A stretch of 64,000 bases of DNA from DYMC01 sp035406705 (GCA_964426675.1 CAYRRM010000002.1:62001-126000); one strand, 5' to 3'; positions 45,695-55,720 are shown, counted from the first letter of the stretch. The notes: generated by a model not told the origin, from the sequence alone. Translations and numbers: made by a program.

Positions 45695-46831
45695 ATGGAT
45701 CAGAATTTAAGTAAAGTGGAAAACTCTAATTTAGCTCTTTTTCTTAAAAGATTTGATTTTTTGCACTTTTTTGTGATTATTTCTCTTTCTTTATCAGGGG
45801 TGCTTTTTATCTACGGAATAGGTCAACAGGTTGGTGGCAGAATACAGGATTATTGGAAAATGCAAATAATTTGGCTTGCTGTTGGCTTTTCTTTATGGAT
45901 ATATCTTTCATTTTTTTTTGATCTCAAAAAGTTAAGATTATTAGCCCCAATTATATTTGTTATATCAGTTTTGTTTTTGATTTTAGTTCTTTTTCAAGGA
46001 CAACGTATAAACATGGCAAAACGCTGGATAAATATCATGGGATTTAGATTTCAACCTTCTGAATTGGCTAAAACTGCTCTGGTAATAATGCTGGCATGGA
46101 TTTTAACTTTGCGAGATTTTAATGTGAACAAATTATACCATCTTCTACTTTGTCTAATTATTGCTGCTATTCCATTTATTTTAATATGTGTTGAACCCGA
46201 TCTCGGAACTGCAGTAGTAATAATTCCTTTGACATTTTCTATGCTATTTGTGGCTGGCCTTAATAAAAAATGGATATTTTCTGGAATCATTGCTATGCTC
46301 ATTTTATTGCCTTCAGCATACCCATTTCTTAAAGAATATCAGAAGGAGAGAATAAGAGTATTTCTTGACCCAAACAGGGACATCAGAAATAGAGGTTGGA
46401 ATAGTTTACAAGCTGAACTGGCAGTAGGTAGTGGAGGCCTCTATGGAAAAGGATTTATGCAGGGAACCCAACATTCTCTTGGTTTTCTTCCTCAAACTGT
46501 TTCAAATACAGACTTTATTTTTTCAGTAATAGGCGAGGAAATGGGATTTATTGGCTCACTTGGATTAGTTATTTTATACCTTTCTCTCTGTTTCTCTCTC
46601 CTAAGAACTTCGATGTCGGCAGATCCATTTGGAAAATATATTGCAGTAGGTGTATGTATCCTTATTTTTATTCATAGTTTTATAAACATTGGAATGACAA
46701 TTCGTCTTTTGCCTGTTACTGGATTACCTTTACCGCTTATAAGCTATGGAGGTACATTTACAATCAATACATTAATTTTACTCGGATTGGCAAACTCTGC
46801 TTTCTACAATAGATCCCTTGTCAGGAATTGA
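45695..46831 (+). CDS. rodA: RodA/FtsW-family SEDS peptidoglycan polymerase (RodA type)
   Basis: 378 residues, about ten TM helices. RWINIMGFRFQPSELAKTALV, EPDLGTAVVI and FLDPNRDIRNRGWNSLQAELAVGSGGLYGKGFMQGTQHSLGFLP give the SEDS set (read here in parts: QPSELAK, PDLGTAVV, GKGFMQGTQ). TDFIFSVIGEEMGF and GLPLPLISYGGTF follow. The MQGTQ-x-x-LGFLP form fits RodA better than FtsW. It polymerises glycan with a class B PBP for elongation. Last gene of the glmM operon; no mreB or pbp2 here. Confidence 0.85.
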   Translation: MDQNLSKVENSNLALFLKRFDFLHFFVIISLSLSGVLFIYGIGQQVGGRIQDYWKMQIIWLAVGFSLWIYLSFFFDLKKLRLLAPIIFVISVLFLILVLFQGQRINMAKRWINIMGFRFQPSELAKTALVIMLAWILTLRDFNVNKLYHLLLCLIIAAIPFILICVEPDLGTAVVIIPLTFSMLFVAGLNKKWIFSGIIAMLILLPSAYPFLKEYQKERIRVFLDPNRDIRNRGWNSLQAELAVGSGGLYGKGFMQGTQHSLGFLPQTVSNTDFIFSVIGEEMGFIGSLGLVILYLSLCFSLLRTSMSADPFGKYIAVGVCILIFIHSFINIGMTIRLLPVTGLPLPLISYGGTFTINTLILLGLANSAFYNRSLVRN

Positions 46832-47416
46832 TAGTCACATATAGATAATAAAAAAAGATATTGATTGATATTCCTCTGTAAAAAGACTAAATGGAATTTT
46901 ATGGATACCATTTCCAGAGTATATCTCCTGATAAATACATATTTCTTATATTAGAATAAGTTAAAACATGGCAGGAGAAAAAAATATGGAACGCAACAGG
47001 GTCGAAGGTGCATTTGGACACGCGAAGGAGCATCTTGGGCTCAAACCGATAAGATACAAGACGAAGGAGGGATCGGAAATCTGGATCAGGCTGGGGCTTC
47101 TCGGAATGAACCTGAAAACGGCAGCATCGAGAGCCTAAAACTGAGAGAAATAAGAAAAAACGACGGCAGAGTCAGAAAATTTTTCAGAAAATATAGAGTA
47201 TGCGCAAAGAAACTTTTTACCCAAAAACTCAAAAATCTTTTTTCAGCAGACCCTATTTACTCATCAGGCTTCCTGACTCAACTACTCTTCATCGGATAAA
47301 CTGTATAATTTTTTTGCTGATTGGAGTGGCGAAATTAGGTGAATGATTGATATCCCGGTTTTTAGCTGATTATCATATAAAAAAGTTGTTTTATTTTAAT
47401 TTCCTATATATTCAGA
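46832..47416. other. Gene-poor region with a transposase remnant
   Basis: 585 bp between rodA and the IMPase gene. It contains a remnant transposase 3' end (46968-47138), a second frame that stays open to about 47299 and may be its decayed tail (RKNDGRVRKFF, LFSADPIYSSGF), and no promoter that I trust. The block 46980-47170 is more G+C-rich than its flanks. Confidence 0.6.
46968..47138 (+). pseudogene. Transposase C-terminal remnant (DDE, IS1182/IS5-like)
   Basis: A 56-codon frame. From ERNRVEGAFGHAKEHLGLKP to EIWIRLGLLGMNLKTAASR it matches the last part of DDE transposases: the R-x-x-VE-x-x-F-x-x-x-K block holds the catalytic Glu. The Asp-containing N-terminal two thirds are missing. G+C is higher than in the flanks. 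This is a dead remnant; the exact IS family is uncertain. Confidence 0.7.
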
Positions 47417-48313
47417 TTAAATCTGAAATATATTTTTTTTAATTTTATTGTATATTTTTTCTTCTCTGCAGATAATTAAATTATTATCGTAGCGCCATTT
47501 TGTAAGGGGGTTGTTGCTAAAAATCTTACAACTCTTGGGCTCTATTTTTTGTGATATTTTTTCCCCTTTCAAATTTTTCAACATAAATTTTGCATTTATG
47601 AGCATAGGTAAAGCTCCTGCGATGTCCCAGAGTTTCATAGAACCAATATATGCGGCATATCTTTCCCGAAGAAGACCGGTAGCTGAGAATACTGTACAAC
47701 AAACAGCTTGAACTGGATTTGAAAGGGTGAATCTGCCATTTTTTGCAATATCTTGAGAAATACTTATTAATGCACCATTTGCGAAATTCGCATTTTTTGT
47801 AGTGAGTTCTTTGAAATTTAAAATATGATCATTTAGATTTACGCCTTCAGCGTAGTAATTTTTCCCCTTAAATGAAATGTAGAATTCCCCTATTGAAGGT
47901 AAGAATATTGCACCTTCTATTATTTTTCCTCTCTCGGCATAAGCGATTGATATTCCCCAGGTAGGAAGGTTGCATGCAAATGGTGCAGTACCATCTATCG
48001 GATCTATTATCCATGTTTTACCTTTCAATGCTGAGAAAACATATTCCTGACCTTTTGAATCTATCGTTTCTTCTCCGATTAAGAACATTCCTTTATCTGG
48101 GTGGTCGCAGAATTTTGCGAACAATAGTTCTATTTCAGTATCTGCCTTTGTTAAAAGGCTTTTATCGCGTTTTCTTTTCCATTTAAATTTTGAAAAAGTT
48201 TTATTTGCGATTTTCGCAGCTTTAAACATGAGGGAACAGAGCATTTCATAATCATACGAGGCTAATAATTTTTTATTTTTAAGATTTGACAAAATTTTTA
48301 TTTGTTTTTTCAT
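47417..48313 (-). CDS. Inositol monophosphatase-family protein
   Basis: 298 residues. LIGEETIDS is the metal-binding GEE block; WIIDPIDGTAPFACNLPTWGISIA is the signature WxIDPxDGT; KLWDIAGALPMLINA is the C-terminal WDxA motif. All metal ligands are present, so it is probably active, on inositol phosphate, fructose-1,6-bisphosphate, 3'-phosphoadenylate or a histidinol-phosphate-type substrate. It overlaps the upstream radical SAM gene by 4 bp. Two TGCGA-N3-TCGCA copies. Confidence 0.85.
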   Translation of the reverse strand: MKKQIKILSNLKNKKLLASYDYEMLCSLMFKAAKIANKTFSKFKWKRKRDKSLLTKADTEIELLFAKFCDHPDKGMFLIGEETIDSKGQEYVFSALKGKTWIIDPIDGTAPFACNLPTWGISIAYAERGKIIEGAIFLPSIGEFYISFKGKNYYAEGVNLNDHILNFKELTTKNANFANGALISISQDIAKNGRFTLSNPVQAVCCTVFSATGLLRERYAAYIGSMKLWDIAGALPMLINAKFMLKNLKGEKISQKIEPKSCKIFSNNPLTKWRYDNNLIICREEKIYNKIKKNIFQI

Positions 48314-49566
48314 ATATATTTGAGGGGTAACTCCATTTGCACATATTTTAAATTTTCTTTTTCGTCATTTATTAGATAGGATTTTATTTTGGGGATATTT
48401 TTCTCAAAATTGCTAAAGTGATAACCGTCACATGAAATAAAAAATTTAGCCCTCTTTAATACTATTCCAAACTTATATAGGTCTTCGAATCTGATTTTTG
48501 AAAATTTTCTCGATGAAATTATTTTTTCAGCCCCACGTACACCAATCCCCGGTACTCGTAGCAGTAAATTTTTATCTGCTGTATTAATGTTTACCGGAAA
48601 AATTTGCGGATTTCGCAGAGCCCACGCACATTTGGGGTCAAGTTCATCATCTAAAAAAGGATTATCTTCAGTCAGGATTTCATCTGTATTGAAATTATAA
48701 AATCGCATTAGCCAATCAGCTTGATAAAGGCGATGTTCTCGTAATAAAGGGGGCAAAAAGTTATGTGAAATAAACTCTTTACCAACCGGGACATAAGCAG
48801 AATAATAAACTCTTTTTAGGTGAAAATTTTCATATAAACTATTGGAAAGTTTTAATACTTGTTTGTCATTTTCAGGACTCGCCCCTATAATCATTTGTGT
48901 GCTTTGTCCAGCAGGGGCAAATAATGCTATTTTTTTATGTTTTTTTCTTTCAGTTCTATTTTCACAAATATTTTTACCTATAAATGACATAGGTTTGATA
49001 ATAGAATTTTTACTTTTGTCCGGGGCTAATTTAATTAGAGATTGTTCAGAAGGTAATTCAATATTGACACTGATTCTATCAGCGAGAAATCCTGCTTTTT
49101 GAATAAGTTCCTGACTGGCTCCTGGAATGGCTTTCATATGTATATAGCCGCCAAAGCCTTCATTTTTCCGTAATTTTTCTGCAATTTCGATCATTTTTTC
49201 CATTGTATAATCGGGGGAAACTAAGATTCCAGAACTCAAAAAAAGCCCTTCTATATAATTTCTTTTGTAAAAAGATACTGTTAAGTTTACTATTTCATCT
49301 GGAGTGAATGTAGCTCTTTTTATATCGTTGGATTTGCGATTTACGCAATATGCACAATCATAAATACAATAGTTTGACATCAGGAGCTTTAAGAGAGAAA
49401 TACATCTGCCATCATCTGACCAGCTATGACATATTCCGCCGATAGATGTATTGCCCAATTTAGCTCCTTTTTTTCTGTTTGAGCCACTTGACGCACATGA
49501 AACATCATACCTTGCGGCTTCAGCTAAAATTGAAATTTTTTCTGAAATATCCATAACTGAAGACAT
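48310..49566 (-). CDS. Radical SAM protein with C-terminal helix-hairpin-helix (DNA modification/repair type)
   Basis: 418 residues. LLMSNYCIYDCAYCVNRKSND carries the CxxxCxxC [4Fe-4S] site near residue 70. EGLFLSSGIL and GYIHMKAIPGASQELI belong to the core. The C-terminal part has LLRVPGIGVRGAEKIISSRKF, a helix-hairpin-helix DNA-binding motif. This is the putative DNA modification/repair radical SAM family (TIGR03916-type); its usual DUF4130 partner is not present, and an IMPase follows instead. The start could be four codons later. Confidence 0.85.
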   Translation of the reverse strand: MSSVMDISEKISILAEAARYDVSCASSGSNRKKGAKLGNTSIGGICHSWSDDGRCISLLKLLMSNYCIYDCAYCVNRKSNDIKRATFTPDEIVNLTVSFYKRNYIEGLFLSSGILVSPDYTMEKMIEIAEKLRKNEGFGGYIHMKAIPGASQELIQKAGFLADRISVNIELPSEQSLIKLAPDKSKNSIIKPMSFIGKNICENRTERKKHKKIALFAPAGQSTQMIIGASPENDKQVLKLSNSLYENFHLKRVYYSAYVPVGKEFISHNFLPPLLREHRLYQADWLMRFYNFNTDEILTEDNPFLDDELDPKCAWALRNPQIFPVNINTADKNLLLRVPGIGVRGAEKIISSRKFSKIRFEDLYKFGIVLKRAKFFISCDGYHFSNFEKNIPKIKSYLINDEKENLKYVQMELPLKYI

Positions 49567-49731
49567 ATTCTGTATTTTTTATCATTTTATATGATTTTTT
49601 ATTAAATTCCAAAAATTTTAGACAAAATATAATTTTTTTTGGAAAAATTTTAGCAGATATTATTGAATTCAAGAGAGATTCTTTGAACTGCACCATAAGA
49701 ACATTTAAGAAGTTAGACTGTAGAAATTTAT

Positions 49732-51699
49732 TTACTTTGTTCTCGAGGTTAGTTCTTCACCTGTTCTTACAAGTCTTGCGCTGTTAAATATTATTACAAT
49801 AGTGCTTCCTGCGTGTAAAATTGCCGCAGCTACTGGATTGAGATAACCGAATACGGAAAAACTCACACCTGCAATAACAAATAACATTCCAAAGATAAGA
49901 TTTTGATTTATGATTGAATTTGAGCGTTTTGCAAGCTTTATGAGCATTGGTATCCTTCTTAAATCGTTTGTCATTAATGCAATAGATGCACTATTTATGG
50001 CTATATCACTTCCAATAGCTCCCATGGCTATTCCAAGGTCTCCGGCAGCAAGAGCTGGGGCATCATTTATTCCATCTCCTACAACTGCGACAGTATAACT
50101 TTTTTTAGTATTCTTGACAAATTCCACTTTATCATCCGGGAGACATTCGGAACGAATTTCATCCATTTCAAGTGTTTTTGCAACTTTTTCTGCTACTGAT
50201 GCCCTATCCCCTGTTACGAGGGAACATTGTCTTATACCTTCTTTTCTAAGCTGAATTATAGCTTCTTTTGCTTCTTTTCTGATAGTATCTCGGAGAGCAA
50301 TCCAGCCTATTGTTTTGTCCTCTCTAGCGACATAAACTATACTCATTCCTGAGCTTTCTTCTTCGGATGCTTCGTAGAGAGGAATTGAAATATTTTTTGA
50401 TTTTAGCCATGATGCTCTTCCTACAAAATACCTTTTGCCGTCTAATATAGCTGAAACCCCTTTGCCATGTTCTTCTTCAAATTGTTCTACTTTTCCCATC
50501 TTCAGTTCTGCTTCAATAGCTAATCTACATATAGCTTTTGCTGCAGGATGATTACTATTGGCTTCAAGGGAATACGCTGAGTAGAGTAACTCCGCCGGCT
50601 TTATTCCTTCAACTGGAGATAGTTTCACTACTGAAAGATCTCCTTCGGTGAGAGTCCCCGTTTTATCGAAGACAATCGAGCGTATTTTTGATGCTATTTC
50701 AAGATAAGAAACATCTTTTATTAAAATTCCAAGTCTGGATGCAGCAGCAAGAGCAGCAACTACGGCAGAAGGCGCAGCAAGAACAAGTGCGCAAGGGCAT
50801 GATATCACAAGAACAGCTATTACGTTATTCATGTTTCCTCCGCCAAACCACCACGTAAGACCAGCTATCATAAGTATCATCGGAGTGTAATATCCTGCAT
50901 ATAAGTCTATGATCCTGACGATTGGTGGTCTACTGTGCTCTGCTGCCATAATCATTGCCTTTACTTTGCCGAGAGTGGTATCTTCTCCTACTTTGGAGAC
51001 TTTTACATCCAATAGGCTTGTTAGATTCTGTGTGCCTGCAAATACTTCATCTCCACTTTCCTTATCGATAGGGAGGGATTCACCGGTAATTGACGATTGA
51101 TTGACGGCACTGCTTCCATTGACTATTATGCCGTCAACCGGGAAGTTTTCACCCGGGCGTATTCTTATAATATCTCCTACTTGAAGGGATAGTGCATCTA
51201 CTTCTACTTCCTGACCATCCACGATTTTTCTTGCTGCTTTAGGAGTTAATTTAATAAGATCTTCTATTGAACGTTGTGCCCCAGAAGCGGTTCTACTTTC
51301 GATAATAATGGCAATCATGAGGAAAAAACATATAAGCCCAGCACTTTTAAAATCACCACCAGCAAAGGAAGCCAGAACAGCTATTGCAACTAATTCATTC
51401 ATTTGAATTTTACCTTGTGTAAGATCGCGTACGGCTTCAACAAAAATGGGTAATGCAAGAATCAATGCGCCAATAGCCGCACTGATATCTGACGCGAGTA
51501 GTTGATCCGGCTGGAACCAACTCAATAAATATGAATTTGCTACAAATACACCACCAATCATAGCCTGGCCAAGTTTTCCTAAAGACCTCGAATGAGCTGG
51601 TCCATTACTGTGGCTATGAGTATGAGAACAGAATGGACAAGAATTTTCTTGTGATAAGTTCAACATTGATTTATTGACAGTATTTGAGTTGTTTGTCAT
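49732..51699 (-). CDS. Heavy-metal-translocating P1B-type ATPase
   Basis: 655 residues. The N-terminus has a Cys/His-rich metal patch (CPFCSHTHSHS) instead of a ferredoxin-like HMA domain. SSITGESLPI is the actuator TGE. SCPCALVLAAPSAVV is the membrane CPC metal site. FDKTGTLTEGD holds the phosphorylated Asp, SNHPAAKAI stands for the HP motif, and GDGINDAPALAAGDLGIAMG is the hinge. CPC with His-rich N-terminus fits Zn/Cd/Co or Cu export; the ion is not certain. Its ATG overlaps the HflK-like stop by 4 bp. Confidence 0.9.
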   Translation of the reverse strand: MTNNSNTVNKSMLNLSQENSCPFCSHTHSHSNGPAHSRSLGKLGQAMIGGVFVANSYLLSWFQPDQLLASDISAAIGALILALPIFVEAVRDLTQGKIQMNELVAIAVLASFAGGDFKSAGLICFFLMIAIIIESRTASGAQRSIEDLIKLTPKAARKIVDGQEVEVDALSLQVGDIIRIRPGENFPVDGIIVNGSSAVNQSSITGESLPIDKESGDEVFAGTQNLTSLLDVKVSKVGEDTTLGKVKAMIMAAEHSRPPIVRIIDLYAGYYTPMILMIAGLTWWFGGGNMNNVIAVLVISCPCALVLAAPSAVVAALAAASRLGILIKDVSYLEIASKIRSIVFDKTGTLTEGDLSVVKLSPVEGIKPAELLYSAYSLEANSNHPAAKAICRLAIEAELKMGKVEQFEEEHGKGVSAILDGKRYFVGRASWLKSKNISIPLYEASEEESSGMSIVYVAREDKTIGWIALRDTIRKEAKEAIIQLRKEGIRQCSLVTGDRASVAEKVAKTLEMDEIRSECLPDDKVEFVKNTKKSYTVAVVGDGINDAPALAAGDLGIAMGAIGSDIAINSASIALMTNDLRRIPMLIKLAKRSNSIINQNLIFGMLFVIAGVSFSVFGYLNPVAAAILHAGSTIVIIFNSARLVRTGEELTSRTK

Positions 51700-52820
51700 T
51701 TTTGACCTTTTTTATCTTCTTCTTTTGGTATTTGAGGTTCTGGATTAAGCATTATCCTTAATTCTTGTTTACCTCTTTGCTCAGGAGGTATTAAATATTT
51801 ATCTTTAACTTTTAACATAAAGTTAGATACTGTATCATTATACAGGGCTAATAAAGCTGTATCAGGATTTTTCTTATACTCAAAAAGAATTTTCTTAAAA
51901 TAATTTTCTTCTGATTCAATTTGAGAAACTACTTTGCTGCGATATACGCGAGCTTGGGAGATTATATCTGTTTTCTCAGCTTCAGCTTCACTTACCACTT
52001 TTACGGCAGATTCTTTGGCATTCTGTATTTCTCTTGACATATCTGCTTCTGCTCCTATGACATCCCGAAAAGCAGGAACAACTGCAAGAGGGGGGGTCTT
52101 TCCTGTAAAATTGATTTCTATAGTCTCTGGATTTATTCCGAAATCCCATTTTTGCAGTTCTTTTATGAACTCATCTTGAACTGCTTTGTTATATCCATAT
52201 GAATCCTTATAGAGCGCCTGATCAACATTCCATTTTGCCGTTGTCTTTATAATTGTATTTTCAAGCAAATATTTGAGAAATGTTCTGGGTCCCCTTGTCC
52301 CAAGAGATTTTTTATTTTCCGAACTGAAAATTACATCATCCTCTCCAAAAGCATTGAGTGGAACCATTAAGTTGGTATAAAACTTAACCGCATCTGAGAT
52401 TTCATAAACTAATTCCCACTCAGTATGTATTATGTTTGCATCACCGGTAAGAAGATATCCTTCTACAGCAGGGTTTAATGGACCTCCTTTTGGAGAGTCT
52501 TCCTCATTCATGAATGACTTTAGGTCTACTTTATGCCAAAAAGTCTTTGTTTTAAGAGTCTGCTTGGTAGCAGGAATTTTAATAACCTTTGATATGGGAT
52601 AAGGGTAAACCCAATGCCACCCCTCCTTGAATTCACCTACAATTTTACCAAAACGTAAGACAATTGCTCGTTCCTGTGGATTTACCGTAAAATATCCGGC
52701 AAATACAATGTACCAGGCTAAAAGAACCACAATACAAAGAGAAAGAAACAAAAAAGCATACCTTAACAGGCGAATTAAAGCCTGTAAACCTAAACTATAT
52801 TTTTCCTTATTATTATTCAT
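51696..52820 (-). CDS. SPFH/Band 7 protein, HflK-like (third of three)
   Basis: 374 residues. One N-terminal TM helix (LFLSLCIVVLLAWYIVF), then the SPFH domain (VNPQERAIVLRFGKIVGEFKEGWHWVYPYPISKVIKIP, seen as QERAIVLRFGKI). A long charged coiled coil follows (EADMSREIQNAKESAVKVVSEAEAEKTD). A basic/acidic tail ends it. HflK-like proteins form membrane assemblies that regulate FtsH. It sits between the HflC-like gene (7 bp) and the P-type ATPase. Confidence 0.85.
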   Translation of the reverse strand: MNNNKEKYSLGLQALIRLLRYAFLFLSLCIVVLLAWYIVFAGYFTVNPQERAIVLRFGKIVGEFKEGWHWVYPYPISKVIKIPATKQTLKTKTFWHKVDLKSFMNEEDSPKGGPLNPAVEGYLLTGDANIIHTEWELVYEISDAVKFYTNLMVPLNAFGEDDVIFSSENKKSLGTRGPRTFLKYLLENTIIKTTAKWNVDQALYKDSYGYNKAVQDEFIKELQKWDFGINPETIEINFTGKTPPLAVVPAFRDVIGAEADMSREIQNAKESAVKVVSEAEAEKTDIISQARVYRSKVVSQIESEENYFKKILFEYKKNPDTALLALYNDTVSNFMLKVKDKYLIPPEQRGKQELRIMLNPEPQIPKEEDKKGQK

Positions 52821-52827
52821 TATTTTT

Positions 52828-53760
52828 TTATTTATCTTTTATCAATGGCGTATTTTCGGGGTTAAGTATATCAAATGGAGGGTAATCTTTTGTATTAAGG
52901 ATTAAAGTTGTTTTTTCTGGAGCGACTTTTCTGAGAGACTCAAGTTTTCTCAGAAATTCTGCCAGTTTAGGTTCTTCTTTGAAGACAGAATAAAAAGTTG
53001 CTGCTTTTGCATCGCCTTCGGCGCGTATATTGCGCGCTTCTGCCTCTGCATCGGCCAGCATTTGTTTTCTTTTATTATCAGCCTCATCTTTTATCTGTTT
53101 TGCTATTTTTTTGCCTTCTGAACGATAATTTTCTGCCAGAACATTTCTTTCTGCAGTCATTCTTTCAAAGACTTTTTCGGAAATCTTTTCAGGTATGCCA
53201 AGAAATTTTATTCCCACATTTTTTATTTCTATTCCATATTCATTTTTTGCCTGCGCCGCAATTCCCTTCAGAATTTCATCTTCAATTTGGCTTAATTTTA
53301 AAATTTTTTCATCTGTATTTATGAGTTCTTTGAATGAGTACTTTCCTATTACAGCATTTTTTTCTGTTCTTAATCTGCTTGTAAGACGTTCTTCAACTTT
53401 TTCATCTGTCCCAAAACGTTTTAGCACAACGGCAGGCTCGGTTATACGGTATATTACATATGTTCCTATTACCACGCTTTTTCCATCAGCAGTATAGGTC
53501 TCTTCAATCTTACCAACACTACCATCAAAGCATCTGAAGCGATTATCGTATCGAATAATTTGCTGAATAGGGTATGGCAGCCTGAAATGCAGACCGGGAG
53601 CAAGTTTTTCAGAAGTTATTTTGCCGAAAGTTGTTACAACTACATGTTCTGTGGTATCTACCTGAAAAGTAAAAATTGTTAAAAGAAATATAACTGCTAC
53701 CACAATGCCAAGTATAATTGTTGGCAAGTGCCTTGATTTTTGAGATATATTTTCTGTCAT
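52828..53760 (-). CDS. SPFH/Band 7 protein, HflC-like (second of three)
   Basis: 310 residues from the ATG at 53760, which has AGGAG upstream; the frame extends to 53847 inside the preceding gene without a ribosome site. A single N-terminal TM (LPTIILGIVVAVIFLLTIFTF), then TTEHVVVTTFGKITSEKLAPGLHFRLPYPIQQIIRY in SPFH layout, then ERMTAERNVLAENYRSEGKKIAKQIKDEAD, the helix-rich tail of HflC. Partner of the flanking HflK-like proteins. Confidence 0.87.
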   Translation of the reverse strand: MTENISQKSRHLPTIILGIVVAVIFLLTIFTFQVDTTEHVVVTTFGKITSEKLAPGLHFRLPYPIQQIIRYDNRFRCFDGSVGKIEETYTADGKSVVIGTYVIYRITEPAVVLKRFGTDEKVEERLTSRLRTEKNAVIGKYSFKELINTDEKILKLSQIEDEILKGIAAQAKNEYGIEIKNVGIKFLGIPEKISEKVFERMTAERNVLAENYRSEGKKIAKQIKDEADNKRKQMLADAEAEARNIRAEGDAKAATFYSVFKEEPKLAEFLRKLESLRKVAPEKTTLILNTKDYPPFDILNPENTPLIKDK

Positions 53761-53779
53761 TATCTTTCTCCTGATTTTT

Positions 53780-55720
53780 TTATTTCTTCTCCGATGCCAA
53801 ATCCGAAATTGGCACATCAAGTAAATCAAGCCTTTGTTTTTCCTCAAAATTTAATATGTAAACGTTATAGGCTAGATTTGAATCGATTACAATTTTCCTT
53901 ACTTTTGCCAGATCTGACTCGAAAAAGTCAAGATATGTTCGCAATTTAAACATATAGGGCATTTGTTTGTAAGCAATAAGTTGTTTTGTAAATCGCTCGT
54001 TTTCTGATTGTGCCAGGATAACAGTATTTTTGCTTTCTGTTTCCGCATCTAAAACTACTTTTGAAGCTTCGGCCTCAGCGATTGGTAAAATTTTCTTTTC
54101 ATAAGCCTTTGCTTTTAATATTTCAGCTTCTTTTTCCTCTATTGCCCCTATTACATTCTGGAATGAAGGAGCTACTTTTTCTACAGGTGGGTGAACGTCC
54201 AGAATATTTACAAAAACCACTTTTATACCTAACTTATTTTTATCATATGCCTCTTGAAGTAAAGTTGCTAAGAGTTCCTTATTGCTTTTTCTTTCAAGAG
54301 ACAGCATTTTTACCATATCTTTACTGGCTAAAAATTTGACTATTACAGATTCAGTAACGGCAAAAATAGTTTTTCTTATGTCGTAGTTTTCGTAATAATA
54401 ATCATACAAAGCATCAGGTGAAACCTTGTATTGTATATTAAAAACACTCGCTATGTAAGATACAGGGACTTCTGTATCAGACACAGCCTTGTCAGAAGCC
54501 ACCAAAAAGTTTTTCTCTTTTTCGTAATGAGAGACTGTCCATAAAATGGCATCTTCTGCTTTTTTATTTCCTTTTTCTTTGTTATTTTCCTCACCGGTTC
54601 CAATATAAATTTCTTGAATATCGTCAGCTGGAATTCTTATTATTTTTCCAAAAGGATATGGTAGTTTAAAGTGAATTCCGGGTAAAAGGAGGTTTTCTTT
54701 TTCTACGATACCAAAAGACTCCCTGAATGCCCTTTCATTAGGATAAACCTGAACAACAGAAGTCATCGCCCATAACGTAGCCAACCAGAATAAAATTAAA
54801 GGAAATAAAGATGTTTCTACAGCTTTGTATAGCCACGTACCGGAAATTTTAAAACCAAATTGATAATCAAGGGTATCTGCAACATTCTTCATTAAGCCGC
54901 CGGGCTCTGTAAATAAAGATAAAATTCTGCTTTCAAATACAGGTCTTTCCTCCATCTCACCTCGAGGTCGATAAAACTCCATTACGAAGTTCATAATCAA
55001 TTCAACGGTTACTACACAGAGAGTTATAAAGAAAAAGTTTTTGAATACTGTATCATAATAAATGCGTCCTGATTTTATCAGTAGCACTGAGATTGACGTT
55101 GCTGCGAAAATCGCAAAATTAAATATAAGCCATTCTCCAGGAACTCTGAGCCAACGGTATAGTCTTTCCCTTGATTCTCCAATGGCAAAGACTCCGGAAA
55201 ATAAACATAAAATAGAAATTACTGCACTTACAAATGCCACAGGGGCATAATTTGTTATTGCAGGGAGCGTTGAGGCAGTTTTTAGAACTTTTTCATAATA
55301 TATAAAAATAAATGTTATTGCGATGGTACTGCTAATAATTGATATTACGTAAGGAGCATATTTTAAGTAGTTGTCCCTTGAACGTTTAGATACAAACAGG
55401 ACATCTTCACTGATTTCAAGGGCAGTTTTTTCTTTTCGTTTTTCAAGGAGCAACTTTTCTTCTTCTTCAAGTTCTACCTTATATTGCAATGAAGCAAGAA
55501 TATATGCTCCAGCAGAACTTAATAACACGAACATTGATGGCAGGAGGGCAAGAATTACAATAGAACTTATGAACCACTCTCTGATTATACCCAGATAGAC
55601 GATAAAAAACGATATAATGAAAGACCCTATTAGAAAAAATAAAGATAATGACCTAAATCTCGAAGCCTCATCAAGGCGATTTTGAATTTTTAAATCACTA
55701 CTACTATACATATTTTGCAT
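53780..55720 (-). CDS. Large SPFH protein with N-terminal multi-TM domain (first of three)
   Basis: 646 residues, about twice the HflK size. Residues about 20-260 hold eight or so TM helices in pairs (FLIGSFIISFFIVYLG, VISIISSTIAITFIFIYY), with no recognised domain. A second hydrophobic helix near 310 leads into the SPFH domain (YPNERAFRESFGIVEKENLLLPGIHFKLPYPFGKIIRIP, seen as YPNERAFRESFG). Then a coiled coil (EEKEAEILKAKAYEKKILP). Encodes the first product of a three-SPFH operon ending in a metal ATPase. One TGCGA-N3-TCGCA copy. Confidence 0.78.
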   Translation of the reverse strand: MQNMYSSSDLKIQNRLDEASRFRSLSLFFLIGSFIISFFIVYLGIIREWFISSIVILALLPSMFVLLSSAGAYILASLQYKVELEEEEKLLLEKRKEKTALEISEDVLFVSKRSRDNYLKYAPYVISIISSTIAITFIFIYYEKVLKTASTLPAITNYAPVAFVSAVISILCLFSGVFAIGESRERLYRWLRVPGEWLIFNFAIFAATSISVLLIKSGRIYYDTVFKNFFFITLCVVTVELIMNFVMEFYRPRGEMEERPVFESRILSLFTEPGGLMKNVADTLDYQFGFKISGTWLYKAVETSLFPLILFWLATLWAMTSVVQVYPNERAFRESFGIVEKENLLLPGIHFKLPYPFGKIIRIPADDIQEIYIGTGEENNKEKGNKKAEDAILWTVSHYEKEKNFLVASDKAVSDTEVPVSYIASVFNIQYKVSPDALYDYYYENYDIRKTIFAVTESVIVKFLASKDMVKMLSLERKSNKELLATLLQEAYDKNKLGIKVVFVNILDVHPPVEKVAPSFQNVIGAIEEKEAEILKAKAYEKKILPIAEAEASKVVLDAETESKNTVILAQSENERFTKQLIAYKQMPYMFKLRTYLDFFESDLAKVRKIVIDSNLAYNVYILNFEEKQRLDLLDVPISDLASEKK

